A stretch of DNA of 60,283 bases from Desulforudis sp. (GTDB taxonomy: Bacteria > Bacillota > Desulfotomaculia > Desulfotomaculales > Desulforudaceae): the NCBI GenBank assembly GCA_003604975.1, contig QZIR01000043.1:1-60283 (forward strand), in the 5' to 3' direction. The notes beneath the pieces were generated by a model. The model was not told the DNA's origin and searched no databases. It saw nothing but the letters and a program-made list of their open reading frames with translations. This document shows positions 1-8,200 of this stretch, one piece after another. Position numbers and translations under genes: made by a program. Position 1 is the first letter of the stretch; each line of letters begins with the position of its first letter.

Positions 1-179
1 AGGCTCGAAAGGCGCTCGACTGGGACCGCCAGCTCGAACTGGCCATCGACCCGGTAAAGGCAAAACGCTACCGCGGCCAACTGAACCCGAAGGGCAACAA
101 GGCCTGTACCATGTGCGGTGATTTCTGCGCAATGCGCATTGTGGGTGAGTACCTGGGCAAGGACATCTCAGGCTGTTAA
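1..179 (+). CDS. thiC: ThiC C-terminus (phosphomethylpyrimidine synthase), partial
   Basis: The window opens inside this gene; the frame starting at base 3 reads 58 codons to TAA at 177-179. The tail carries the ThiC iron-sulfur signature C-x2-C-x4-C (ACTMCGDFC) and ends in the usual DISGC-like tail. ThiC is the radical-SAM enzyme that converts aminoimidazole ribotide to HMP-phosphate in thiamine synthesis. The next gene, thiL, is the last step of thiamine pyrophosphate synthesis, so the pair forms a thiamine block. The catalytic barrel lies upstream of the window. Confidence 0.9.
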   Translation, partial: ARKALDWDRQLELAIDPVKAKRYRGQLNPKGNKACTMCGDFCAMRIVGEYLGKDISGC

Positions 180-201
180 GTTGGGGGCGGAGGTTAAGCG
201 A

Positions 202-1212
202 GTGCAGCTTGGCGAGCTGGGTGAATTCGGACTGATTGAACTGGTCACTCAGGACATCGCGCCCGGGGCAGAGGTGATCCGGGGAATCGGTGACGACGCC
301 GCCGTGTACCGGGTCCGGGAAGGCGATTGGCAACTGGTGACCACCGACACCCTGGTTGAAGAGGTCCACTTCTCCCTGGAATACACGACTTGGCGGGACC
401 TGGGCTGGAAGGCCCTGGCCGTTAACATCAGTGATATTGCGGCGATGGGCGGACGGCCGCTGTATGCCCTAATCAGCCTGTGCCTCCCGGTCGATTCCGA
501 CGTCGTCACGGTTCAGGAACTCTACACTGGGCTTGGCGAGGTCGCTCAGGCCTTTGGGGTTTCCCTGGTCGGGGGCGACACGGTCAGCGGGCTGTCGGTC
601 GTACTGAGCATCACCCTGATCGGTGCGGTGGAAGCCAACCGGGCGGTGTTTCGTTCCGGGGCCAACCCCGGGGATTTGATTATAGTGACCGGTACCCTGG
701 GCGATTCCGCGGCCGGGCTGTTTCTGCTCCAGAACGCGGACTATGATGCCGGTTCGGAGGCCAAGCGGCGGTTAAAGCGAGCCCACCTGCGGCCGGAACC
801 CCGCGTGGAGGCCGGACGCCTACTCAGCGCCACCGGCGGTGTGACGGCGATGCTGGACGTCAGCGACGGCCTGTCCAGCGACATTGCCCACATCGGCCGG
901 GCCAGTCAAGTGGACAGTCTCCTCTGGGGCGAGAACATTCCGCTCTCCGATGCGCTGCGCGACCTGGCCTCCGCGCTCGGCCGGGACCCCTTGGAATGGG
1001 CCCTGCACGGGGGGGAAGACTACGAATTGTTGTTTACCGTGACCCGCGGGCAGGCGGACCGGGTACGGGACACCCTGGCCGCCAGCGGTATCAGGTCCGC
1101 GGTCATCGGTGAGGTTACCGCCCCGGGCCGGGGTAACCGGCTTGAATACAAGGGGCGCCTAGAGACCCTGCCTCAGGGCGGGTTCAACCATTTTCGGATG
1201 TCAGGAAAGTGA
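202..1212 (+). CDS. thiL: Thiamine-monophosphate kinase ThiL
   Basis: 336 aa. It phosphorylates thiamine monophosphate to thiamine pyrophosphate with ATP. The N-terminus (LGELGEFGLIELV), RGIGDDAAVY, TTDTLVEEVHF, SDIAAMGGRP and VGGDTVSG blocks are classic ThiL/PurM-superfamily ATP and Mg sites. The open frame extends back to 118 but would overlap thiC. GTG at 202 is chosen because GGAGG lies at 189-193, 8 nt upstream, and the protein then begins at the family's normal N-terminus. It lies 22 nt after thiC and its stop overlaps the tsaE region, so it is probably co-transcribed. Confidence 0.95.
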   Translation: MQLGELGEFGLIELVTQDIAPGAEVIRGIGDDAAVYRVREGDWQLVTTDTLVEEVHFSLEYTTWRDLGWKALAVNISDIAAMGGRPLYALISLCLPVDSDVVTVQELYTGLGEVAQAFGVSLVGGDTVSGLSVVLSITLIGAVEANRAVFRSGANPGDLIIVTGTLGDSAAGLFLLQNADYDAGSEAKRRLKRAHLRPEPRVEAGRLLSATGGVTAMLDVSDGLSSDIAHIGRASQVDSLLWGENIPLSDALRDLASALGRDPLEWALHGGEDYELLFTVTRGQADRVRDTLAASGIRSAVIGEVTAPGRGNRLEYKGRLETLPQGGFNHFRMSGK

Positions 1213-1217
1213 AACCG

Positions 1218-1691
1218 ATGTTCGAGCTAACCAGTAACGCACCTGAAGACACAAGGGAAATCGGGCGTGACCTGGGCCGCCTCCTTCAGCCCGGCGACAT
1301 TATCTGCCTGTATGGGCAGCTCGGGGCCGGGAAAACCGCCTTGGCCCAGGGTGTGGCCCTTGGGCTGGGCATAGAGGGCCCCGTAACCAGCCCGACCTTC
1401 ATTTTAATTAACGAGTACCAGGGCCGCCTGCCCCTTTATCATTTCGATGCCTACCGTCTGAAGGGGGCAGCCGATTTTGCCCTGCTGGGTTACGAAGAGT
1501 ACTTCTACGACGAGGGCGTAGCCCTGGTGGAGTGGGCCGACCGGGTTACCGAAGTGCTTCCCCGTGAACGGCTGGACATTGAAATCAAACCGGACGGGGA
1601 AGAGAGGCGCCTCTTGCGTTTTAAACCTTACGGGAAACGCTATCTGGCGCTGGTGGAGGATTTGAAGGAACATGCTCGTATTCGGGATTGA
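1218..1691 (+). CDS. tsaE: TsaE, tRNA t6A modification ATPase
   Basis: 157 aa, normal for the family. The P-loop GQLGAGKT and the switch-like SPTFILINEY and HFDAYRLK blocks identify TsaE (YjeE), the ATPase that turns over the TsaB-TsaD complex making N6-threonylcarbamoyl-adenosine at A37 of ANN-decoding tRNAs. An in-frame GTG at 1209 is possible, but AGGAAAG at 1203-1209 sits 8 nt before ATG 1218, which is preferred. It overlaps the start of tsaB by 20 nt, implying translational coupling. The partner tsaD is 7 kb downstream. Confidence 0.93.
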   Translation: MFELTSNAPEDTREIGRDLGRLLQPGDIICLYGQLGAGKTALAQGVALGLGIEGPVTSPTFILINEYQGRLPLYHFDAYRLKGAADFALLGYEEYFYDEGVALVEWADRVTEVLPRERLDIEIKPDGEERRLLRFKPYGKRYLALVEDLKEHARIRD

Positions 1692-2373
1692 GACCTCGGG
1701 GCCCGTCTGTAGCGTCGGGCTCGTCGATAGGGATACGGTCCTGGCGGAAAGGACGGTCTGGGGGCAGAAAATCCACTCGGTGCGCCTGATTCCCTTGATT
1801 GACGGAGTCCTTCGGGATGCCGGAAAGCAGCCTGTGAACCTTGAGGGAATAGCGGTTTCATCAGGTCCGGGCTCATTTACCGGGCTGCGCATCGGGCTGA
1901 CCACGGCTAAATCGCTGGCCCATGCCCTGGACCTGCCAGTGGTCGGGGTGCCTTCTCTGGACGTATTGGCCTACCCGGTACGTGAGACTGCCGGTCTGGT
2001 CTGCGCGATCGTCCCGGCACGTAAGGGTGAGGTCTACGCCGGGGTGTACGGCCCCGGCCATCCGGAACCACGCTGCCTTCACGGTCCGGTGGCCCTGGAG
2101 ACCGGCGCGCTGGTTGAGATGGCCTGCCGCCTGGATGAACCGATCCTGTTCCTGGGCGAGGCTGTAAGCAGTTGTCGTGAACTGTTGGAGAAGGAACTCG
2201 GAACCCGGGCCCGGTTTTCGCCTGTGTCCCTGCAGCCGCGCGGGGCTGTGGTTGCTGAAATGGGCCGGGTCCGTCTTGTTGACGGTCGCGGTACAACCGC
2301 CTTTACACTACAACCGGAGTATATTCGTCCCCCGGCTGCCGAACTGGTATGGCAGGCCCGGAACGAAAGGTGA
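1672..2373 (+). CDS. tsaB: TsaB, tRNA t6A biosynthesis scaffold
   Basis: 233 aa ASKHA-fold protein beginning LVFGIETSGPVCSVGLVD, with KIHSVRLIPLIDGVL and SSGPGSFTGLRIGL, the hallmark TsaB/YeaZ blocks. TsaB binds TsaD and TsaE to form the threonylcarbamoyl transfer complex; it is a degenerate TsaD paralogue without its own active site. It lies between tsaE and rimI, the standard bacterial order, with a 20-nt overlap upstream and a 3-nt gap downstream. Confidence 0.94.
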   Translation: MLVFGIETSGPVCSVGLVDRDTVLAERTVWGQKIHSVRLIPLIDGVLRDAGKQPVNLEGIAVSSGPGSFTGLRIGLTTAKSLAHALDLPVVGVPSLDVLAYPVRETAGLVCAIVPARKGEVYAGVYGPGHPEPRCLHGPVALETGALVEMACRLDEPILFLGEAVSSCRELLEKELGTRARFSPVSLQPRGAVVAEMGRVRLVDGRGTTAFTLQPEYIRPPAAELVWQARNER

Positions 2374-2376
2374 TTT

Positions 2377-2856
2377 TTGTTGGAGTCGATGATCAAGATT
2401 ACCGATATGACGGAGCGGCATATTAAGGAGGTAGTGCAGATTGAGAAGGTTTCTTTCCCTACTCCCTGGCCGCGCCAGACCTTTGAGTTCGAGATTTTAT
2501 ACAATGAACTGGCGGAATACCTGGTAGCCTTGGACGGGCGTAAGGTGGTTGGTTACGGCGGGATGTGGATGGTATTGAACGAGGCCCATATCACCAATCT
2601 CGCCGTACACCCCCAGTACCGGGGGATCGGTATCGGACGGATGCTGATGCTCAGTCTGATGCAGCGGGCGGTCAGCCTGGACGCCGACCGGATGACGCTG
2701 GAGGTGCGCCCTTCAAACGGCCCGGCCCGCGACCTCTACCACAGCCTGGGCTTTATGGAGTGCGGGCTGCGCAAGGGTTACTACCAGGACAATAATGAGG
2801 ACGCCATCATCATGTGGCGGGAGAAATTAAAGGGCTCGAACCCTGATCCTTATTAG
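2377..2856 (+). CDS. rimI: Ribosomal protein S18 alanine N-acetyltransferase-like (RimI)
   Basis: 159 aa GNAT acetyltransferase. The acetyl-CoA binding signature is VHPQYRGIGIGRMLM (Q/RxxGxG/A type), followed by LEVRPSNGPARDLYHSLGF, typical of RimI. It lies directly after tsaB, the usual RimI context. The start is TTG at 2377 or 2380, preceded by GAAAGG; ATG 2389 is a third option but its GGAG is only 3 nt away. The stop overlaps by 4 nt the end of the convergent repressor gene, and no terminator is visible between them. Confidence 0.9.
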   Translation: MLESMIKITDMTERHIKEVVQIEKVSFPTPWPRQTFEFEILYNELAEYLVALDGRKVVGYGGMWMVLNEAHITNLAVHPQYRGIGIGRMLMLSLMQRAVSLDADRMTLEVRPSNGPARDLYHSLGFMECGLRKGYYQDNNEDAIIMWREKLKGSNPDPY

Positions 2857-3434
2857 CTAATCCTCTTAACCAGGTACGAGACGATCCCCAGGATCTCGAC
2901 CTCATTCCCCACGATCGGGCGGTAGGCCCGGTTGGCGGGTTCCAGGCGGACTTTCCCGTCCCATGCGTAAAAACGTTTGCAAGTTACCTCGCCATCCACC
3001 CGGGCGATCACGGTCTGCCCGTTTTCTGCCACCGGTTGAGCCCGGACCAGGATGATATCCCCTTCTTCGATACCCAGGTCGATCATACTGTCACCCTTGA
3101 TTTCCAGGCAGAAGGCCGGTTCCCGCACAAACCGGGCCGCGAAGGGGACGTAATCCAGGATGTTCTCCTCGGCCAGTACCGGTCCGCCGGCCGGGACCCG
3201 CCCGAGCAGCGGAACCTCCACGACATTTCCGGTCTCCCCCCGATCCGCCAGGAGACGGGTGACGGGAACGGAAAGCGCACCCGCGATTTTCTCCAGTGAT
3301 TTCAGGCTGGGTTTGGCCCGTCCCTTTTCGATATCACTGAGATACTGCGGTGAAAGGCCGGACGCCTCGGCCAGCTGGCGCTGGTTCCAGCCCTGTTCCC
3401 GGCGGGCCTCCCTGATGATCTCACCTACCCGCAT
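2853..3434 (-). CDS. XRE-type HTH repressor with S24 (LexA-like) autoprotease domain
   Basis: 193 aa. Residues about 5-60 form an XRE/Cro HTH (QRQLAEASGLSPQYLSDIEKG). Residues about 75-193 form a peptidase S24 domain with every catalytic element visible: the Ala82-Gly83 scissile bond in RVPAGG, Ser116 in KGDSMIDLG, and Lys153 in GEVTCKRFY. Such proteins (LexA, HdiR, phage repressors) self-cleave on RecA filaments to derepress damage genes. This is not canonical LexA, which has a winged-helix N-terminus. ATG 3434 is chosen over the longer frame because GGAGGG lies just upstream. It is divergent to the ImuB-like/DUF6504/DnaE2 genes, so it is the likely local regulator (inference). Confidence 0.88.
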   Translation of the reverse strand: MRVGEIIREARREQGWNQRQLAEASGLSPQYLSDIEKGRAKPSLKSLEKIAGALSVPVTRLLADRGETGNVVEVPLLGRVPAGGPVLAEENILDYVPFAARFVREPAFCLEIKGDSMIDLGIEEGDIILVRAQPVAENGQTVIARVDGEVTCKRFYAWDGKVRLEPANRAYRPIVGNEVEILGIVSYLVKRIS

Positions 3435-3453
3435 CTGTATCCCTCCGCTATAA

Positions 3454-3463
3454 ACGTATACGT
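3454..3463. promoter_or_regulatory. Palindrome at the repressor transcription start (candidate operator)
   Basis: A perfect 10-bp palindrome, ACGTATACGT, sits just downstream of the -10 box of the repressor promoter, about where transcription should start. This is a position expected for autoregulation by the S24 repressor. Further ACGTA half-sites occur at 3460-3464 and 3488-3492. No binding data; operator function is inference. Confidence 0.4.
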
Positions 3464-3465
3464 AG

Positions 3466-3494
3466 ATTATATATCCGTTATTTCCAGACGTAAA
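3466..3494 (-). promoter_or_regulatory. Sigma-A-type promoter of the S24 repressor
   Basis: On the minus strand: -35 TTTACG (3489-3494), a 17-nt spacer, -10 TATAAT (3466-3471), then a leader of about 25 nt to the GGAGGG site and ATG 3434. The -10 is a perfect consensus match. Confidence 0.6.
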
Positions 3495-3571
3495 CCGCCG
3501 GGCGGTCACGATATAGACCGTGTGAGAATGCCCGGTGAAGCTAATCCCCGCCAAACAGGCTCATCCAGATT

Positions 3572-3601
3572 TTGCGTAAATCCCGTCGGTTATCCGATAA
3601 T
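3572..3601 (+). promoter_or_regulatory. Promoter of the ImuB-like/DUF6504/DnaE2 genes with overlapping palindrome
   Basis: -35 TTGCGT (3572-3577), an 18-nt spacer, -10 GATAAT (3596-3601). The 11-bp palindrome TTATC-C-GATAA at 3590-3600 overlaps the -10, a place where a repressor would block RNA polymerase. I see no canonical Firmicute LexA box (CGAAC-N4-GTTCG) here. The promoter assignment is moderate; the operator role is inference. Confidence 0.45.
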
Positions 3602-3666
3602 AACTTTAGAGTAGTTAAAAAACAGACTTATTTTTAAGGTTAGTCATCCGTTGGGAGCGGATAAAT

Positions 3667-4668
3667 GTGGCGGTTGTCCTGTTTTTCCGGTACGGTGGCG
3701 AGACCGTTTTGTTGGATATCCTGGCGCGTTATACACCACTGGTGGAACCGTGTGGGGATGAGGTTCTGGTGGATCTTAAACCGGATGTGCTGGGTAAACT
3801 GTCCGCCGAGATGGCGGCGGCAGGTTTCAACCGGTCCATGGGGGCGGGCGCCAACCCGCTGATCGCCAGGGCGGCCTTGCTCGCCAGCGACCGCGGTAGC
3901 CGCGGTGCCGGACGACGGGGCGTATTGGTCCGCCGCCAGTTGGCCAGCGGTTTACTCTTTCAGGTCCCGCCCGGATCGGAAACCCTGTTTATGGCGGACT
4001 TACCCGTAGAGTTCCTCTGGCCGTTGCCCGTCAAGACGATCAAGTTGCTGCGTGGCCTCGGACTGGTGACGGCGGGTGACGTAACCCGCGTCCATGAACG
4101 GGAACTGCATTCCCGTTTTGGAACGGAGGGAGCACTGGTCGCCGCTTACAGCCGGGGACGGGATCATCGGAAGGTCCGGGCCCTCTACCTGCCACCGGAT
4201 GTGATTTGGACGCTTGACCTGGAGCGGGTGGACCGACGTGATGAGTTTGAACGGGCTCTGGCCCTGGGCGCTGAGCGGATCACGCACACCCTTCGTCAAG
4301 ACATGTACGGCTACCGGCACTTGGAACTCGCTCTGCACCTGGAGAATGGGGTGGTGGTGGAGGGGGGGCGTGAATTCACCGAAGGCGCCCCCGACCCGCT
4401 GCGCATGCGCCTTCAGTTGGGAATGTTGCTGAGCCTGCTAGCGGTGAGCGCCCCGGCAACCGGGATGCGGGTGCGGGCGGGTAACCTGTACCGCCTGCAG
4501 GGCCGCCAGATCGGCTTTTTTACAGTGTCTCGCACCGGTGAGGACGTACTCCTGCAGACCCTCGGCGCGGTGAACGTGAAGTATCCGGGGAAGCTCGCGC
4601 GGGGATTTGCTGATGAAGGCGGCCTCTTCCGGCGCGAACGGATGCGGGCGTTGTACACAGGGTGTTGA
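3667..4668 (+). CDS. ImuB-like truncated Y-family polymerase homologue
   Basis: 333 aa. It aligns by eye to the second half of the DinB/ImuB palm, the thumb and the little finger. LLDILARYTPLVEPCGDEVLVDL corresponds to the palm segment around SIDEAFLD, FNRSMGAGANPLIARAA to the SVGIAPNKLLAKIA region, and LWPLPVKTIKLLRGLGLVTAGDV to the helix-hairpin-helix. The first 80 or so residues of the family, including catalytic motif I (DxDxFFA) and the fingers, are absent. GTG 3667 has GGGAG 9 nt upstream, and no coding sequence for the missing part is visible before it. A non-catalytic accessory role like ImuB is therefore likely. Its genomic partners are DUF6504 and DnaE2 downstream. Confidence 0.72.
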   Translation: MAVVLFFRYGGETVLLDILARYTPLVEPCGDEVLVDLKPDVLGKLSAEMAAAGFNRSMGAGANPLIARAALLASDRGSRGAGRRGVLVRRQLASGLLFQVPPGSETLFMADLPVEFLWPLPVKTIKLLRGLGLVTAGDVTRVHERELHSRFGTEGALVAAYSRGRDHRKVRALYLPPDVIWTLDLERVDRRDEFERALALGAERITHTLRQDMYGYRHLELALHLENGVVVEGGREFTEGAPDPLRMRLQLGMLLSLLAVSAPATGMRVRAGNLYRLQGRQIGFFTVSRTGEDVLLQTLGAVNVKYPGKLARGFADEGGLFRRERMRALYTGC

Positions 4669-4935
4669 GTTAGGGCGGTCTGGGATTTACCGGACGGCGA
4701 CTTGCAAAGCTTCGGGAAACCGTTCTTAGCGAAGGTGAGGCCTGCGTGGCCCCTGACGAGGACGTTCGCGGGCGCTTCTACTTCAAAGTGATCCAGACCG
4801 CGTTTAGCGGCCACTCCTTAAAAAGCGGCCGCGAACAATCCGCAGGAAGGGCTGCCACGCACCGAGCCCGGGAGGTAACCCAGACTGCCAACCCAAAGTT
4901 ATAAACCAGACCTGCTCTACTGAAGGTATTAGTTA
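4669..4935 (+). other. Intra-operon gap with a GC-rich hairpin
   Basis: 267 nt without a convincing gene separate the ImuB-like and DUF6504 genes. A stem GCGGCC (4807-4812)/GGCCGC (4827-4832) encloses a 14-nt loop with an A-run; there is no T-tract to make it a clear terminator. I see no recognisable riboswitch. A minus-strand open frame reaching into this gap is antisense to the upstream gene and looks like a shadow. Confidence 0.35.
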
Positions 4936-5205
4936 ATGGTGAGGAGTGAAGTAAAAGTGGCGCGGATCATCGACCGGCCCGTCGAGGTTACCGCGGAGGA
5001 AGGTAAACGCCCTGAGCGGTTTTGCTGGAGGGGGCGGTGTTACAGGGTGAGCCGGGTGCTGGATTTCTGGAAAGAGGTCGGCCGCTGGTGGGCGGGCGAA
5101 CACGAAAAGGGATTTTTGCGGGTGGAGACGGCTACCGGCGGAGTCTTTGAGATCTACCGGGATTGTGCTTCCCAGCGGTGGTACCTGTACAAGGTTTACG
5201 ATTAG
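4936..5205 (+). CDS. DUF6504-type small protein of DnaE2/ImuB loci
   Basis: 89 aa. The pattern PVEV...RPERFCWRGRCYRVSRVLDFWKEVGRWWAGE...FLRVETATGGVFEIYRD...QRWYLYKVYD matches what I recall of DUF6504, a small family found beside DnaE2/ImuB genes, especially in Actinobacteria. Strongly conserved Trp and aromatic residues suggest a compact beta-rich fold. Biochemical function is unknown; a scaffold or adaptor in the translesion complex is inference. ATG 4936 has GAAGG about 9 nt upstream. The dnaE2 start lies 14 nt downstream, so the two are probably co-transcribed. Confidence 0.75.
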   Translation: MVRSEVKVARIIDRPVEVTAEEGKRPERFCWRGRCYRVSRVLDFWKEVGRWWAGEHEKGFLRVETATGGVFEIYRDCASQRWYLYKVYD

Positions 5206-5219
5206 ACCTGCTAAAGGCT

Positions 5220-8200
5220 ATGTCAAACTCGAACTTCGTGCACCTGCACGTCCATTCCCCCTTTTCCTTTCTGGACGGGGCCTCATCTATTGAGGACCTG
5301 GTGGGCGCGGCGGCCGGTTACGGCATGCCGGCCCTGGCCCTGACCGACCACAACAACGTCAGCGGGGCGGTGCGGTTTCACCGGGCCTGTGTGGCGGCCG
5401 GGATTAAGCCACTGCAGGGGGCGGAGGTGACCCTGGAGGGCGGGGTGCACCTGACGCTCCTGGCTGACGGACCGGATGGTTACGCCAATCTTTGCGGTCT
5501 GTTAAGTCGCGCCCACCTGGACTTCCCGCGCGGTGAGCCGCAGGTAACCCGGTCGGTACTCGCCGCCCACAGTGCCGACCTGCTGGCCCTTTCCGGCTGC
5601 CGCCGGGGCGAGATCCCGGCGCTGTTGCTTGGCCGGCGCTTTGCCGAGGCTGAGGAGGCGGCCCGCCGCTACGTAGAAGTCTTCGGGCGGGACCGGTTTT
5701 TTATCGAGCTGATTCAGGGTTTACTACCGGGCGGGTCGGCGCTGAACCGAGCCCTGGCTGAACTGGCGGGGCGTCTGGACCTCGACGTGGTCGCCACCAA
5801 CAACGTCCACTACCGGGCGGGAACGGACTTTCCCGTACACGACCTCCTGACCTGCATCCGTAACGGGCTGGCCGTGGAGGAAGTCCATCCCGATCGGCGG
5901 CTGAACGCTGAGCTTTACCTTAAATCACCCGACGAGATGAGCAGGCTCTTTGCCGCCTATCCCGGGGCTCTGGCCCGGACCCTGGAAGTGGCCGAACGCT
6001 GTCGCCCGGCACTGGACTTCGAACGCTGCCGTCTTCCCCGGTATCCCCTGCCGTCGGGCGAAAAAGCCGCCGCGCTCCTGCGTCGGCTGGTTTACCGGGG
6101 GGCCCGTGAACGCTATGGTGGCTTAGGCCGGAAAATCGAAGAGCGCCTGGATCGTGAACTGCACGTCATCTGCAGCTTGGGGTACGAGGACTATTTCCTG
6201 ATCGCCTGGGACGCCGCGAACTGGGCTTCCCGCCAGGGTATCCGTCACGCCGGAAGGGGCTCGGCCGCGGATTCGGCGGTGGCCTACTGCCTGGGGATCA
6301 CCGAGGTCGACGCGCTCGGCCGCGGCCTTTTGTTTGAGCGGTTCCTCAGCCTGGAAAGAGCTGGCGCGCCCGACATCGATATCGACTTTGACGCCAGCCG
6401 TCGGGATGAGGTCTCGGCCTACGTCTGCAGCCGGTACGGCCCGGAACATACCGCCTGGGTGGCCACCTACAGCACCTTTCGGGCCCGTTCGGCGGTACGC
6501 GAGATAGGCAAGGCTCTGGGTTTTCCGACCGGGAATCTTGACCGTCTGGCCAAGCGTTTCCCGCACATCGCCGCCGATGACATCGGGCAGGCGCTTGAGT
6601 TCTATCCTGAATTACGTCACCCTGACTTCCGCCGGCCCGAATACTTGAGGCTTTACCGATACTGCGCGGCGGTGGCCGGTTTCCCCCGCTTTCTGGGCAC
6701 CCACCTGGGCGGGATCGTGATCAGCCGCCAGTCGTTGGCTGAGATTTCGCCCCTGCAGCAGGCCGCCAAAGGGGTGACTACCGTCCAGTTTGACAAGGAC
6801 GACGTGGAGGATCTCGGACTCCTGAAATTTGATATCCTGTCCCTGCGTACGCTGGGGGCGGTCGACGAGGCCGTCCGCTCCATCCGCCGGCGGGATCCCG
6901 CTTTCAGCTACGATCGGATCCCGGACAACGATACCGAGACCTACGGGCTTCTGCGCAGCGCCGAAACGGTTGGGATCTTCCAGTTGGAAAGCCCGGCCCA
7001 GCGGTCGCTGCAGTCGCGCCTGGGCGCCGACAACATGGAGGACGTGGTGGCCAGTGTCGCTTTGATCCGGCCGGGGCCGGTCCAGGGGAGCATGGTCGAG
7101 CCCTACATCAACCGGCGCCAGGGGAGAGAGACCGTGACTTACCTGCACCCGAAGCTTAAGTCCATCCTGGAGAAGACCTACGGAGTGGTGTTGTTCCAGG
7201 AACAGGTGATTGCCATTGCCACGGTGGTGGCCGGTTTTACGCCGGGCGAAGCCGACCGGCTCAGGCGGGTGATGAGCAAGCAGCGTTCGATGCGGGAGAT
7301 GCAGGCCATTGGTGAGGAGTTTGTGGCCAAGGCGGTGGCCAACGGGGTGGAACTTGGTACGGCACGCCGGATATTTGATTCTCTCAAGGGGTATGCCGGG
7401 TACGGTTTCTGTGAGGCGCACGCCGCGGCTTTCGCCACCACGGCCTACCGTACGGCCTATCTGGCCCGGCACCATCCAGCCGAATACTTTGCCGCCATTC
7501 TCTCTAACCAGCCTATGGGCTACTATCATCCGGACACGATCTGTAACGTGGCCAGGAGCCGCGGTGTGGAAATACGGCCGCCGGATATCAACATCAGCGG
7601 GGCCGGGTTTGAGGTTGAGGACGGGGGGATCCGGGTGCCGCTTTCACGGGTGCGGGGGATGACCGGACCGATCCTGCAGGATACATTGCGATCACGGGAG
7701 GACGGAGGATCCTTTCGTTCTTTCGCTGATTTCAGGGAACGGGTGCGGGTGCCGGTGGACATCCTGGTGAACTTGATCCTGTGCGGCGCTTTTGATTCCC
7801 TGCACCCTAACCGGCGGGCACTCCTTGGACGTCTACGGGAGGCGCCGTTCCTAAAGGACGGCTTGTTTCCGAATCACCGGGGGAAGGCCGTCGAAGAAGG
7901 CTGGCCGGACTTCAGTCCGGAGGAGAAGCGCGCTTATGCCTACCGGGTACTTGGCCTCAACGTTGGCCCGCATCCCGTGGCCTCACTGCGGGAGACATTG
8001 ACCGCGTACGGTTGTCTGAGCAGTGTAGAATTGAAGAATGTGCCCGACGGCCGGGAAATACAAGTGGCGGGGATCGTGATCCGGCCGCACCGGCCTCCCA
8101 CGCGCAGTGGACGGACCGTCGTCTTTTTCTCTTTGGAGGATGAGTTCGGCCTCACCGACCTCACGATGTTTGAGGACTGTTACCGTAGGAGCGGCTGGAT

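Noticed and set aside
4669-4935. Possible cobalamin or other riboswitch
   Set aside because: GCCAC and GGAAGG-like words occur, but the B12-box and core helices are not in order.
6612-7529. 305-codon antisense frame in dnaE2
   Set aside because: Shadow of the polymerase gene, His/Gly/Arg-rich, no start site.
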